Source: CAZCQP01 sp964500895 (GTDB lineage: Bacteria; Bacillota; Clostridia; Lachnospirales; JAISER01). From it: a stretch of DNA of 64,000 nt. Below the pieces are notes generated by a model, which saw only the letters and a program-made list of their open reading frames with translations, did not search any database and was not told the origin of the DNA. The DNA lies in NCBI GenBank assembly GCA_964500895.1, contig CAZCQP010000005.1, forward strand, positions 25,596 through 89,595, in the 5' to 3' direction. The translations under genes and the position numbers were made by a program. Positions 8,271 to 16,675 of the stretch are shown here, in pieces (position 1 is the stretch's first letter; each line of letters opens with the position of its first letter).

Positions 8271-9216
8271 GATCTCTCCTTATTTTTTCTGCAATATGGC
8301 TTAATTTGCGTAACCGGTGGTTGACCCCGGATTTACCGACTGGGGGGCTTAATAATGTGCCCAACTCTTTTAAGCTGGCTTCGGGGTACTGCAAGCGCAA
8401 ATGCGCCATATCCCGCAGCTGGCCAGGCAACCGCTGCAACCCTTGTGTATCTTGAATAAAACGAATGTCTTCAATTTGTTTAATGGAAGCATTCACTGTT
8501 TTATCCAAATTGGCTGTTTCAAAGTTCACTCTGCGGTTTACCTGGTTGCGCATGTCTTTCATAATGCGCACATTTTCCAAGTCTAACAATGCCACATGGG
8601 CTGACATAATATTTAACAAATCTACAATGCTTTCCCCATCTTTTAAGTACACCACAACCATGCCTTTACGCTCGATGATGTTGGCTTTAAGCTCGAAAAA
8701 GCGCAATAGTGCCATAAGCGACACGGCCAGCGGCTTCTGGCTGTTTACAAATTCCAGATGGTACGCCTTTTCCGGGTCGCACTGGGAACCGCCTGCCATA
8801 AACGCCCCCCGCAGGTATGCGCTTTTGCAGCAAGGGCTTTTAACCACGGTGGGGTTTAAATGTTTATGCACAACCGGGCCGTCTTGGCCCATTTCCAACA
8901 GGCCAGTGGCTAAAAGCAGCTTCTTGGCCTGCTCTTGGTCCCGCACAGACAAAACATATGCCCGATTATTTTTTTTAAACTGCACCACCCGTTTCATAGA
9001 CACATGGCATGTGCATTGAAACGTGCTTTTCACCAGCTTAAAAAACTTTTTGGCCACTGCCGGGTTTTCGGTCTGGATGGCCACCGACAGCTTCCCGTCT
9101 GCATATGCAACATGGCCGCAAGTGTTTAAAATGCCTGCAATCTCAGCAATATCGCAGTGTCTTACGCCGTTTTCATGGTTGCAAAGCTCTCGCTTCACTT
9201 TGGCAGAAAAGGACAT
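8236..9216 (-). CDS. whiA: WhiA sporulation/cell-division DNA-binding protein
   Basis: A 326-residue WhiA/DUF199 protein. It has an N-terminal LAGLIDADG-like fold (about residues 1-215, including LRGAFMAGGS and the YHLEFVNS segment) and a C-terminal helix-turn-helix (about 225-315, with YPEASLKELGTLL and SGVNHRLRKL). In Firmicutes WhiA lies with rapZ and yvcK and influences cell division and chromosome segregation; in Streptomyces it controls sporulation. Here rapZ is directly upstream (17-base gap) and yvcK is missing between them. The start MSFSAKVKRELC is the normal family N-terminus. Confidence 0.93.
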   Translation of the reverse strand: MSFSAKVKRELCNHENGVRHCDIAEIAGILNTCGHVAYADGKLSVAIQTENPAVAKKFFKLVKSTFQCTCHVSMKRVVQFKKNNRAYVLSVRDQEQAKKLLLATGLLEMGQDGPVVHKHLNPTVVKSPCCKSAYLRGAFMAGGSQCDPEKAYHLEFVNSQKPLAVSLMALLRFFELKANIIERKGMVVVYLKDGESIVDLLNIMSAHVALLDLENVRIMKDMRNQVNRRVNFETANLDKTVNASIKQIEDIRFIQDTQGLQRLPGQLRDMAHLRLQYPEASLKELGTLLSPPVGKSGVNHRLRKLSHIAEKIRRDHDDGENGSGSS

Positions 9217-9233
9217 GGGGTCACCTCAAAAGC

Positions 9234-10091
9234 CTATAAATTGATGATGTCTCTATGCTTTATCATAACAGAATTACCCTTTTTTTGTAAAGCATTATAA
9301 AGGGCATTGGCCAAAGTTACGCTGCGATGTTTGCCACCCGTGCAGCCAATGCTAATGACCAACTGATTTTTACCTTCTCTAATGTAATTGGGAATTAAAA
9401 AGTCTACCAGGTCATTGAGTTTTTCCAGAAAAGTACGGCTTTCTTCCCAGCTCATCACATAGTCCGACACAGGCTGGTCGTTGCCGGTAAGCTCTTTTAA
9501 TGCGGGAATGTAGAAGGGGTTGGGGATAAAGCGCACGTCAAACACCATGTCTGAATCTTCCGGAATGCCGTATTTGAAACCAAAAGACAAAATGGTAATC
9601 ATTAAGCTATCGAAAGACTTCTTGTCCACAAAAATGTTGACCAGTGTTTCTTTCAATTCCCGGGTAAGCATATGGGATGTGTCTATTATATAATTGGATT
9701 TCTCTTTAATGTTGGCTAACAGCTTCCGCTCTTCTTCTATCCCAACGATGACACGGTCATTTTTTGCCAAAGGATGGCTACGGCGGGATTCCTTATACCG
9801 CTTCACCAGCACGTCGTCGGAAGCGTCTAAAAACAGAATGTGGAAATTATAATCCCGAGTTTGCAGCGTCGAAAGCTGGGCGAACAAGTCTTCAAAAAGC
9901 CGCCCACCCCGGATGTCTATGCCCAAGCACACCCGGTCCATTTCCGAACCGGCCATGACGCAAACTTCGGCAAATTTAGGTATAAGGGAAGGGGGCAGGT
10001 TATCCACACAGAAATAGCCCAAATCCTCTAAAAATTTTAAAACCGTACTTTTGCCAGCACCGGACATACCGGTAACAATGACAAAATGCAT
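9234..10091 (-). CDS. rapZ: RapZ/YvcJ nucleotide-binding protein
   Basis: A 285-residue P-loop protein: Walker A GMSGAGKS at residues 8-15, RRSHPL near 103-108, and the C-terminal GCTGGKHRS motif at 249-257 typical of RapZ C-terminal domains. Bacillus YvcJ hydrolyses GTP and affects competence. Enterobacterial RapZ controls glmZ small-RNA decay and thus amino-sugar synthesis, but that RNA circuit is not expected here. The gene sits between murB and whiA in the cluster, consistent with a link to cell-envelope metabolism. Confidence 0.92.
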   Translation of the reverse strand: MHFVIVTGMSGAGKSTVLKFLEDLGYFCVDNLPPSLIPKFAEVCVMAGSEMDRVCLGIDIRGGRLFEDLFAQLSTLQTRDYNFHILFLDASDDVLVKRYKESRRSHPLAKNDRVIVGIEEERKLLANIKEKSNYIIDTSHMLTRELKETLVNIFVDKKSFDSLMITILSFGFKYGIPEDSDMVFDVRFIPNPFYIPALKELTGNDQPVSDYVMSWEESRTFLEKLNDLVDFLIPNYIREGKNQLVISIGCTGGKHRSVTLANALYNALQKKGNSVMIKHRDIINL

Positions 10092-10119
10092 TGGCGCCCT
10101 CCTCCTTTCACCCTTTCGT

Positions 10120-11022
10120 TTACAGTAGAATTTTAACTTCGGGGTGCAACATCACCCCAAAGGTTTTATACACTTTATCCTGCACATGGGCAATAAGTGT
10201 GAGCACGTCTTTGGCGGTGGCTTCCCCGGTGTTCACAATAAAGCCGCAATGTTTTGGTGAAACCATGGCTCCACCCACTGCGTAACCAGCCAGCCCGCAG
10301 TCCATAATGAGCTTCCCGGCAAAGTAGCCTTCCGGCCGTTTAAAGGTGCTGCCGGCACTAGGCATGTCTATGGGCTGCTTTTCCGCCCGGCGGCGGTTCA
10401 ATTCCAGCATACGGGCTTTGATGTCTTCTTGGTTTCCTGGCTTTAGCTGAAGGGTAGCGCTTAGCACCACAGCGTTTTCCGTTTGAATCCGGCTGGTGCG
10501 GTAACCAAATGCCATGGCTTCACCCGGCACCGTTTCCACCCGGCCGTCCGGCCAAAGTAACGTCACGTCTTTAACCACGTCTTTCATTTCTCCATCGTAA
10601 GCACCGGCGTTCATGGTCAACGCCCCGCCTAGCGTTCCGGGAATGCCGGAAGCAAAGGCCAACCCGTCCAAACCCGCACGGCAGGCGGTTTCCGCCAGTT
10701 TAGAAAGCAAAATGCCCGGTTGGGCGCTAATACAATGGCCCTCCAACACTTCCGCCGAATCAAAGCCCTTGGCCAACTTTAGCACCACACCTTGGATGCC
10801 CTTGTCTGGAGCCAGCAAGTTAGAGCCATTGCCTATCACCAGCACCGGCACACCGTGTTCCCGGCAAAGTTTCAAAGCGGCCATCACCTGTTCCTGGTTT
10901 TGGGGCATGATTAAAAGTTCTGCTGGGCCACCTACTTTAAAGGACGTATGGGCAGACATGGGCGCTTGTGGAAACAGCTGGCTTTCCGGAATAATGCCGG
11001 CAAATATTTCTTGTAAGGACAA
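10120..11022 (-). CDS. murB: UDP-N-acetylenolpyruvoylglucosamine reductase (MurB)
   Basis: An FAD enzyme that reduces UDP-GlcNAc-enolpyruvate to UDP-MurNAc, the second committed step of peptidoglycan synthesis. Visible motifs are FKVGGPAELL, the FAD-binding GNGSNLL, SGIPGTLGGALTMNAGAY, the FGYRTS loop, the proton-donor region GSTFKRPEG (Ser), and a C-terminal HCGFIVNTG. The frame is open to 11115, but that would overlap the glucokinase gene. The TTG at 11022, preceded by AAGGA about 10 bases before, gives 300 residues, the usual length. The start is therefore uncertain; ATGs at 11058 and 11052 lack a ribosome site. Confidence 0.9.
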   Translation of the reverse strand: MSLQEIFAGIIPESQLFPQAPMSAHTSFKVGGPAELLIMPQNQEQVMAALKLCREHGVPVLVIGNGSNLLAPDKGIQGVVLKLAKGFDSAEVLEGHCISAQPGILLSKLAETACRAGLDGLAFASGIPGTLGGALTMNAGAYDGEMKDVVKDVTLLWPDGRVETVPGEAMAFGYRTSRIQTENAVVLSATLQLKPGNQEDIKARMLELNRRRAEKQPIDMPSAGSTFKRPEGYFAGKLIMDCGLAGYAVGGAMVSPKHCGFIVNTGEATAKDVLTLIAHVQDKVYKTFGVMLHPEVKILL

Positions 11023-11080
11023 AGATGTCACTTCCTTGTTTTTTATCAGCATATGCATAAAGGCGGCTGGGCAGAACTGA

Positions 11081-12016
11081 TCAACCCAGCATGGCCGCCC
11101 CAATGATACCGGCATCGTTGCCCAAGGTGGCCACAGCCAGCCGGGTTTTCAAAACGCCCCCATACACCTGGGCTTCCACCGCTTCTTTTAACGGAATAAG
11201 CAGCGCATCCCCCTGGGCGCATATGCCGCCCCCCAGCACCACCATTTCCGGCTGAAGGATGTTGATAAGGTTCACCAGCCCGCAAGCCAGCGCCTGGATG
11301 TATTGGTGAATGACGGTTTTGGCTGTTGCATCCCCGGCGTGGGCAGCGTCAAAAACAGCTTTGCCGGTGATGCTTTCCTTTTCGGCCAAAGAATATAAAG
11401 CGGACGAATGGTTGTCTTTAGCCGCCTTTGTAGCCTCCCGAATGAGGGCCGAAGCAGATGCATAAGCTTCCCAGCACCCTTTCCGACCGCAGCCGCAAAG
11501 TTCTCCGTCTGCCACAATCACTTGATGGCCCACTTCCCCGGCAGTGCCGAAAGCACCTTCGTAAATACGACCATTAACGATAATGCCGCCCCCTACCCCG
11601 GTGCCCAATGTCACTGTAATGGAAGAGCTGCAACCTTTGGCCGCACCGCTGGTGGCTTCCCCTAAAGCCGCACAATTAGCGTCGTTACCCAACAAAATGG
11701 GAAAGGGGAAATGGGGGGTCAGCAGTTCACGCGCGGGGGTGTTTCTGAAAGGCAGGTTGGGGGTGAAAATAATAACCCCTGCCCCATTATCATATGCCCC
11801 GGGCAAGCCCATGCCCAAGGAAACAACATCCGCAGGGCTTGTTCCGGTTTGCTCCAAAATATCCTTGCACAGGTGGGCAATGTCTTCCACAATGCGGACG
11901 GGGTCTCCCCCCCGGCTTGTGGGCACACTGGCTTTATGGGCAATGACGCCGTCTTTGGAAACCAGCCCGGCTGCCAGATTTGTTCCCCCTATGTCTACCC
12001 CAAGTCGCCATGTCAT
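11081..12016 (-). CDS. glcK: ROK-family glucokinase
   Basis: A 311-residue ROK sugar kinase. It has the ATP phosphate-binding DIGGT (8-12), catalytic Asp in GNDANCAALGE (about 112), EVGH (161-164) and the ROK zinc motif CGCGRKGC (174-181) followed by WEAYAS. The motifs match Firmicute glucokinases that make glucose-6-phosphate from ATP; fructose or N-acetylmannosamine specificity cannot be excluded from sequence. It starts 6 bases after the hprK stop, so it is cotranscribed with the HPr kinase gene and the glycolytic genes. Confidence 0.88.
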   Translation of the reverse strand: MTWRLGVDIGGTNLAAGLVSKDGVIAHKASVPTSRGGDPVRIVEDIAHLCKDILEQTGTSPADVVSLGMGLPGAYDNGAGVIIFTPNLPFRNTPARELLTPHFPFPILLGNDANCAALGEATSGAAKGCSSSITVTLGTGVGGGIIVNGRIYEGAFGTAGEVGHQVIVADGELCGCGRKGCWEAYASASALIREATKAAKDNHSSALYSLAEKESITGKAVFDAAHAGDATAKTVIHQYIQALACGLVNLINILQPEMVVLGGGICAQGDALLIPLKEAVEAQVYGGVLKTRLAVATLGNDAGIIGAAMLG

Positions 12017-12022
12017 GGATAA

Positions 12023-12952
12023 TCACTCGCTCATTCTTTCAATATTTTTAATCACTTTATCGTTCAAAGCTTTGGCGGCGTTGTAGCCCATTTTCTTCTG
12101 GCGGTGGTTAATGGCCGCCGATTCGCAAATGATGGCCAAGTTTCGGCCGGGACGGATGGGAATAACATGGCACACTACCGGGTTACCTAAAATCTCCATG
12201 TATTCATCATGCAGGCCCAACCGGTTGTATTCATGGTTTTTGTCCCAAACTTCCAGCTTAATCACCAGGTCTATGGACTGGGTGGCTTTGATAGACTGCA
12301 CCCCAAAAAGCTGGCGCACATCAATGATGCCAATGCCCCGCAGCTCTATGAAATACTGAATCATTTCCGGGCAGCTGCCAATTAACGTTTGCCGGGACGC
12401 CCGGCGAATTTCCACCGCATCATCCGCCACCAGCCGGTGACCCCGCTGAATCAGCTCCAGCGCCGTTTCGCTTTTGCCGATGCCACTTTCGCCAATGATA
12501 AGCACACCCTCGCCATAAATGTCCACCAAAACCCCATGGGTGGTGACCATTTCCGCCAGCTGCACACGCAGCCAGCGGATGATTTCACCCATAAATTCAG
12601 AAGTGCTTTGGTCATTTTTTAATAACGGGGTGTCGTATTCCTCTGCCAGGGCCACCATTTCCGGAAAGGGCTGTAACCCCCGGCACATGATAATCCCTGG
12701 CAGACGGCAGGCAAACAGCTGGCATAAGGTTTCCGCCCTGCTTTCTCTGGACATCTTCTCCAGATAAGTGTACTCCACCATGCCAATGATTTGCAACCGG
12801 TCAATGTCGAAATAGTCGTAGAATCCGGCCAGCTGCAAAGCAGGGCGGTTGATTTCCGGGCGGGTAATTTTTTTTTGGGTAATGTCTACGTTCTTGGTTA
12901 AAACCTCAAGGTCGTATTCATCAACAATTTGTTGCAGGGTGACAAACTGCAC
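12023..12952 (-). CDS. hprK: HPr kinase/phosphorylase (HprK)
   Basis: A 309-residue bifunctional enzyme that phosphorylates or dephosphorylates the regulatory Ser of HPr and Crh in response to fructose-1,6-bisphosphate, ATP and phosphate. Walker A is GESGIGKS (154-161), with the catalytic His in THGVLVDIYG (about 140). The family signature ELRGIGIIDV lies at about 203-212 and a second conserved block is LEVWDKNHEYNRLGL. It lies 26 bases downstream of eno in a run of glycolytic genes, so the sensor of glycolytic flux is encoded with the pathway it monitors. Its likely substrate, the Crh-like protein, is the last gene of the same cluster. Confidence 0.95.
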   Translation of the reverse strand: MQFVTLQQIVDEYDLEVLTKNVDITQKKITRPEINRPALQLAGFYDYFDIDRLQIIGMVEYTYLEKMSRESRAETLCQLFACRLPGIIMCRGLQPFPEMVALAEEYDTPLLKNDQSTSEFMGEIIRWLRVQLAEMVTTHGVLVDIYGEGVLIIGESGIGKSETALELIQRGHRLVADDAVEIRRASRQTLIGSCPEMIQYFIELRGIGIIDVRQLFGVQSIKATQSIDLVIKLEVWDKNHEYNRLGLHDEYMEILGNPVVCHVIPIRPGRNLAIICESAAINHRQKKMGYNAAKALNDKVIKNIERMSE

Positions 12953-12978
12953 GGCTGCCTCCTAATATCAACAATTTC

Positions 12979-14304
12979 TTACTTCTTTAAATTAAACCAA
13001 GCGCCCATGCCAGGATATTGGGCCACATCGCCCAGTTCTTCTTCAATGCGCAGCAACTGGTTGTATTTAGCCACCCGGTCGGAACGTGCAGGTGCACCGG
13101 TTTTAATTTGCCCAGCATTTACAGCCACAACAATGTCTGCAATGGTGGCGTCTTCTGTTTCACCGGAACGGTGAGAAACCACAGCAGTCATGTTGTTGCG
13201 GTTTGCCAAAGCAATGGCGTTGAAAGTTTCGGTTAATGTACCGATTTGGTTCACTTTAATGAGGATGGAGTTAGCCACGCCCATGTCGATGCCTTTTTGC
13301 AGACGTTCGGTGTTGGTTACGAACAAGTCGTCGCCCACCAGCTGAATTTTGTTGCCCAGTCTTTCGGTCAGCTTCTTCCAGCCAGCCCAGTCTTCTTCTG
13401 CCAAGCCGTCTTCAATGGAGATGATGGGGTATTTATCCACCATGGCAGCGTAGTATTCCACCATTTCTTCGGAAGTACGCACGATTTCCCGGCCTTCCAT
13501 TTTGCTTTCGCCTGGGAAGTGGTATTTGCCGTCTGCTTCATCATAAAGTTCTGTAGCCGCTGGGTCCATGGCAAAATAAATGTCTTTACCTGCTTCATAG
13601 CCGGCTTTTTTCACAGCTTCGGTCATAATGTCTAAAACAGCGTCTGCGTTTGCCAAGTCTGGTGCAAAGCCGCCTTCATCGCCAACAGCGGTGGACAGGC
13701 CTTTGTCTTTTAAAACCTTTTTCAGTGTGTGGTACACTTCGGCACACATGCGTAAGCCTTCTTTGAAGCTTTCAGCACCCACAGGCATGATCATAAATTC
13801 TTGCAAGTCTACGGTGTTGTCTGCGTGCTTGCCGCCATTCAAAATGTTCATCATAGGCACAGGCAGTTGTTTGGCATTGAAGCCGCCCAGGTATTGGTAC
13901 AAAGGCATGGAAAGGGCTTCAGCAGCGGCTTTAGCCACAGCCATGGATACGCCTAAGATGGCGTTTGCGCCCAATTTAGCTTTGTTAGGGGTGCCGTCCA
14001 GTTCAATCATTCTGTTGTCAATTTCCACTTGGTCCAAAGCATTTAAGCCAACGATTTCATCAGCAATGATGTCGTTCACGTTGTCTACGGCAGTTTCCAC
14101 GCCTAAACCTTTGTAACGTTCGCCGCCGTCACGCATTTCCACCGCTTCAAAAGCGCCGGTGGATGCGCCGCTGGGTACAGCTGCACGGCCCATAAATTGG
14201 TTGCCATCGTCATCTACAATAACTTCTACTTCAATGGTGGGATTGCCTCTGGAGTCTAATACCTCACGTGCGAATACGTTGCAAATTTCAATAAAACCTT
14301 TCAT
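12979..14304 (-). CDS. eno: Enolase
   Basis: A 441-residue phosphopyruvate hydratase that converts 2-phosphoglycerate to PEP. It shows FAREVLDSRGNPT at the N-terminus, the catalytic Glu region GDEGGFAP, the metal ligands (Asp in MDPAATE, Glu in SIEDGLAEEDW, Asp in VGDDLFVTN), catalytic Lys in ILIKVNQIG, and SHRSGETED. It is a few residues longer than usual at the N-terminus (MKGFIEICNV). The gene follows gpmI with a 42-base gap. Confidence 0.97.
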   Translation of the reverse strand: MKGFIEICNVFAREVLDSRGNPTIEVEVIVDDDGNQFMGRAAVPSGASTGAFEAVEMRDGGERYKGLGVETAVDNVNDIIADEIVGLNALDQVEIDNRMIELDGTPNKAKLGANAILGVSMAVAKAAAEALSMPLYQYLGGFNAKQLPVPMMNILNGGKHADNTVDLQEFMIMPVGAESFKEGLRMCAEVYHTLKKVLKDKGLSTAVGDEGGFAPDLANADAVLDIMTEAVKKAGYEAGKDIYFAMDPAATELYDEADGKYHFPGESKMEGREIVRTSEEMVEYYAAMVDKYPIISIEDGLAEEDWAGWKKLTERLGNKIQLVGDDLFVTNTERLQKGIDMGVANSILIKVNQIGTLTETFNAIALANRNNMTAVVSHRSGETEDATIADIVVAVNAGQIKTGAPARSDRVAKYNQLLRIEEELGDVAQYPGMGAWFNLKK

Positions 14305-14346
14305 GGAATCTTGCTCCCTTCAATGTATAAAAATTGGTTTGGTTGA

Positions 14347-15888
14347 TTATTGCATTAACAGTGAACGCCCGGTCATGGCTTCTGGCTGGGGCAGGCCCAT
14401 CATGTCCAGAAGGGTTGGGGCAATGTCGCACAATTTACCGTCTTTGGCCAACGCCGTTGCTTTGTGGCAGTTTACCAAAATAAAGGGCACCGGGTTGGTG
14501 GTATGGGCGGTAAAAGGTGTTTTTGTTTCATAGTCAATTTCTTTGTCAGAGTTGCCGTGGTCTGCACAAATGAACATTTGGCCGTCCACTTTCAGCAACG
14601 CCTCCATCACCTTGCCGATGCAGGTATCTACCGTTTCCACCGCTTGAATGGCAGCGGGCAGCACCCCTGTATGGCCCACCATGTCGCAGTTGGCATAGTT
14701 AATGATGATAAGGTCATACTTTTCAGACAAAATGGCTTCCACCAGCTTGTCGGTGACGGCAAAAGCGCTCATTTCCGGCAGCATGTCGTAAGTGGCTACT
14801 TTTGGTGAGGGCACCAGAATGCGGTCTTCCCCTTTTCTGGGGGCTTCCACCCCGCCGTTAAAGAAGAAGGTAACGTGGGCGTACTTTTCCGTCTCTGCTA
14901 AACGCAGTTGCCGCAAACCCTTGGCTGCCACGTATTCCCCCAACGTATCTTGCAACGATTGAGGGTGGTACGCCACAGTCACATTAGGCATGGTGGCATC
15001 GTATTCCGTAAAGCAAATATAAGTCAATGGGAAACAGCCATTAGGCCGTTCCAGTGTTTCCAGCGCCGGGTCACAAAAGGCCCGGGTAATTTCCCTTGCA
15101 CGGTCCGGCCGGAAGTTAAAGAAAATGATGGAATCGTTTTCTTTAATAATGGCTGTGGGGTGGTCGTCGGTGGTGATGACCGTGGGCAACACAAACTCAT
15201 CGTTTACGTTGTTGGCATAGGAAGCGTCAATGCAAGCCTGCACAGAAGGCGCTGTTTCACCTTTGCCCAGCACCAACGCATCATAAGCTTTTTGCACCCG
15301 TTCCCACCGGTTGTCCCGGTCCATCACGTAATACCGGCCCATTACCGTGGCAATACGGCCCACGCCGATTTCCTGCATTTTAGCTTCCAGTTCAGCCAGA
15401 TAGGCTTTGCCAGAAGTAGGCGGAGTGTCCCGGCCGTCTAAAAAGGCATGGACGAACACGTTAGCCACCCCGTGCTGCTCTGCCAACCGCAACAGGGCAT
15501 ACAAATGCTCGTTGTGGCTATGCACGCCCCCGTCGGACAACAGGCCGTACAGATGCAGAGCACCACCGTTTTCCTTGCAGTCCACAATGGCTTTGGTGAA
15601 CGCCGGGTTTTCAAAAAAGTCTCCATCAGTGATGGATTTGGTAATCCGGGTAAGCTCTTGGTACACAATGCGCCCGGCACCGATGTTCAAGTGCCCCACT
15701 TCCGAGTTGCCCATTTGGCCGGGGGGCAGGCCCACGTCCATGCCGCTGGCATACCCTTTTTCAAAAGGGTAATTGGCCATCAAGCCGTCCAGCACCGGGG
15801 TTTTGGCCATGAAAATGGCGTTGCCCTCTTGCACTTCTGTCAGCCCGAAACCATCCATAATCATGAGCACAGTCGTTTTTTTATCCAT
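14347..15888 (-). CDS. gpmI: 2,3-bisphosphoglycerate-independent phosphoglycerate mutase
   Basis: A 513-residue Mn2+-dependent alkaline-phosphatase-fold enzyme interconverting 3- and 2-phosphoglycerate. Motifs: MIMDGFGL (metal-binding Asp), the phospho-Ser in GQMGNSEVGHLNIG, SDGGVHSH, HAFLDGRDTPP, NFRPDRARE and C-terminal CADHGNSD. The ORF can extend to 15912, overlapping tpiA. The ATG at 15888 has AGAAGGG six bases upstream and gives the standard length. In Bacillus the Mn/pH sensitivity of this enzyme is used during sporulation; whether that applies here is unknown. Confidence 0.96.
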   Translation of the reverse strand: MDKKTTVLMIMDGFGLTEVQEGNAIFMAKTPVLDGLMANYPFEKGYASGMDVGLPPGQMGNSEVGHLNIGAGRIVYQELTRITKSITDGDFFENPAFTKAIVDCKENGGALHLYGLLSDGGVHSHNEHLYALLRLAEQHGVANVFVHAFLDGRDTPPTSGKAYLAELEAKMQEIGVGRIATVMGRYYVMDRDNRWERVQKAYDALVLGKGETAPSVQACIDASYANNVNDEFVLPTVITTDDHPTAIIKENDSIIFFNFRPDRAREITRAFCDPALETLERPNGCFPLTYICFTEYDATMPNVTVAYHPQSLQDTLGEYVAAKGLRQLRLAETEKYAHVTFFFNGGVEAPRKGEDRILVPSPKVATYDMLPEMSAFAVTDKLVEAILSEKYDLIIINYANCDMVGHTGVLPAAIQAVETVDTCIGKVMEALLKVDGQMFICADHGNSDKEIDYETKTPFTAHTTNPVPFILVNCHKATALAKDGKLCDIAPTLLDMMGLPQPEAMTGRSLLMQ

Positions 15889-15904
15889 AGGTTTCCCTTC
15901 TTTG

Positions 15905-16651
15905 TTAAGCATTTACAATGTCGGCAAAGTCTGGCTTTAAGCTTGCGCCGCCCACCAAGCCGCCGTCAATGTTGCCCATGGCGAACAGTTCTTTGGCGTT
16001 GGCGCCGTTCACGCTACCGCCGTACAGGATGCGCATGTCATCTGCCACAGCCTGGCCGTACAGTTCTGCCAGCACTTGGCGAATGGCGGCACACACTTCC
16101 TCTGCCTGGGCGTTGCTGGCGGTTTTGCCGGTACCAATAGCCCACACAGGCTCGTAAGCCACAACCACTTTGGATGCTTCTGCTGCCGGCACGTCTTTTA
16201 AACCAATTTTCACTTGCATCCGAATAAAGTCAATGGTGATGCCCTGTTCCCGCTGGGTTAAGGTTTCCCCTACGCACATAATGGGTACCAGGCCGGTTTG
16301 CAGTGCTTTCAGCACTTTTTTGTTCACGTCTTCATCGGTTTCGCCAAAGTACGCCCGGCGTTCGGAATGGCCGATGACCACAGCGTAAACCCCGGCTTCT
16401 GCCAGCATTTCCGCAGAAATTTCGCCAGTGTAAGCGCCGCTGGTTTCGTAGTGCATGTTTTGCGCACCAATTTTAATGGAGGTGTCCTTCACCGCTTCAA
16501 GCGCTGTGTGAATGTCTACAAAAGGCACACACATGAGCACTTCTACCATAGGGTTGTTGACTGCCCCTTTCAAAGCTTCTATAAGGGTTACCCCTTCTTT
16601 AGGGGTTTTGTTCATTTTCCAGTTACCTGCAATCATTCTTTGCCGCATCAT
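15905..16651 (-). CDS. tpiA: Triosephosphate isomerase
   Basis: A 248-residue TIM barrel enzyme interconverting dihydroxyacetone phosphate and glyceraldehyde-3-phosphate. It has the catalytic Lys in AGNWKMN, His in VIGHSERR, Glu in AYEPVWAIGTG, and the C-terminal phosphate loop YGGSVNGAN with GGLVGGASL. CAGGTGA precedes the tandem ATGs. It lies between pgk and gpmI with short gaps. Confidence 0.97.
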   Translation of the reverse strand: MMRQRMIAGNWKMNKTPKEGVTLIEALKGAVNNPMVEVLMCVPFVDIHTALEAVKDTSIKIGAQNMHYETSGAYTGEISAEMLAEAGVYAVVIGHSERRAYFGETDEDVNKKVLKALQTGLVPIMCVGETLTQREQGITIDFIRMQVKIGLKDVPAAEASKVVVAYEPVWAIGTGKTASNAQAEEVCAAIRQVLAELYGQAVADDMRILYGGSVNGANAKELFAMGNIDGGLVGGASLKPDFADIVNA

Positions 16652-16675
16652 GTCACCTGCCCAATCTTCTTTAAT

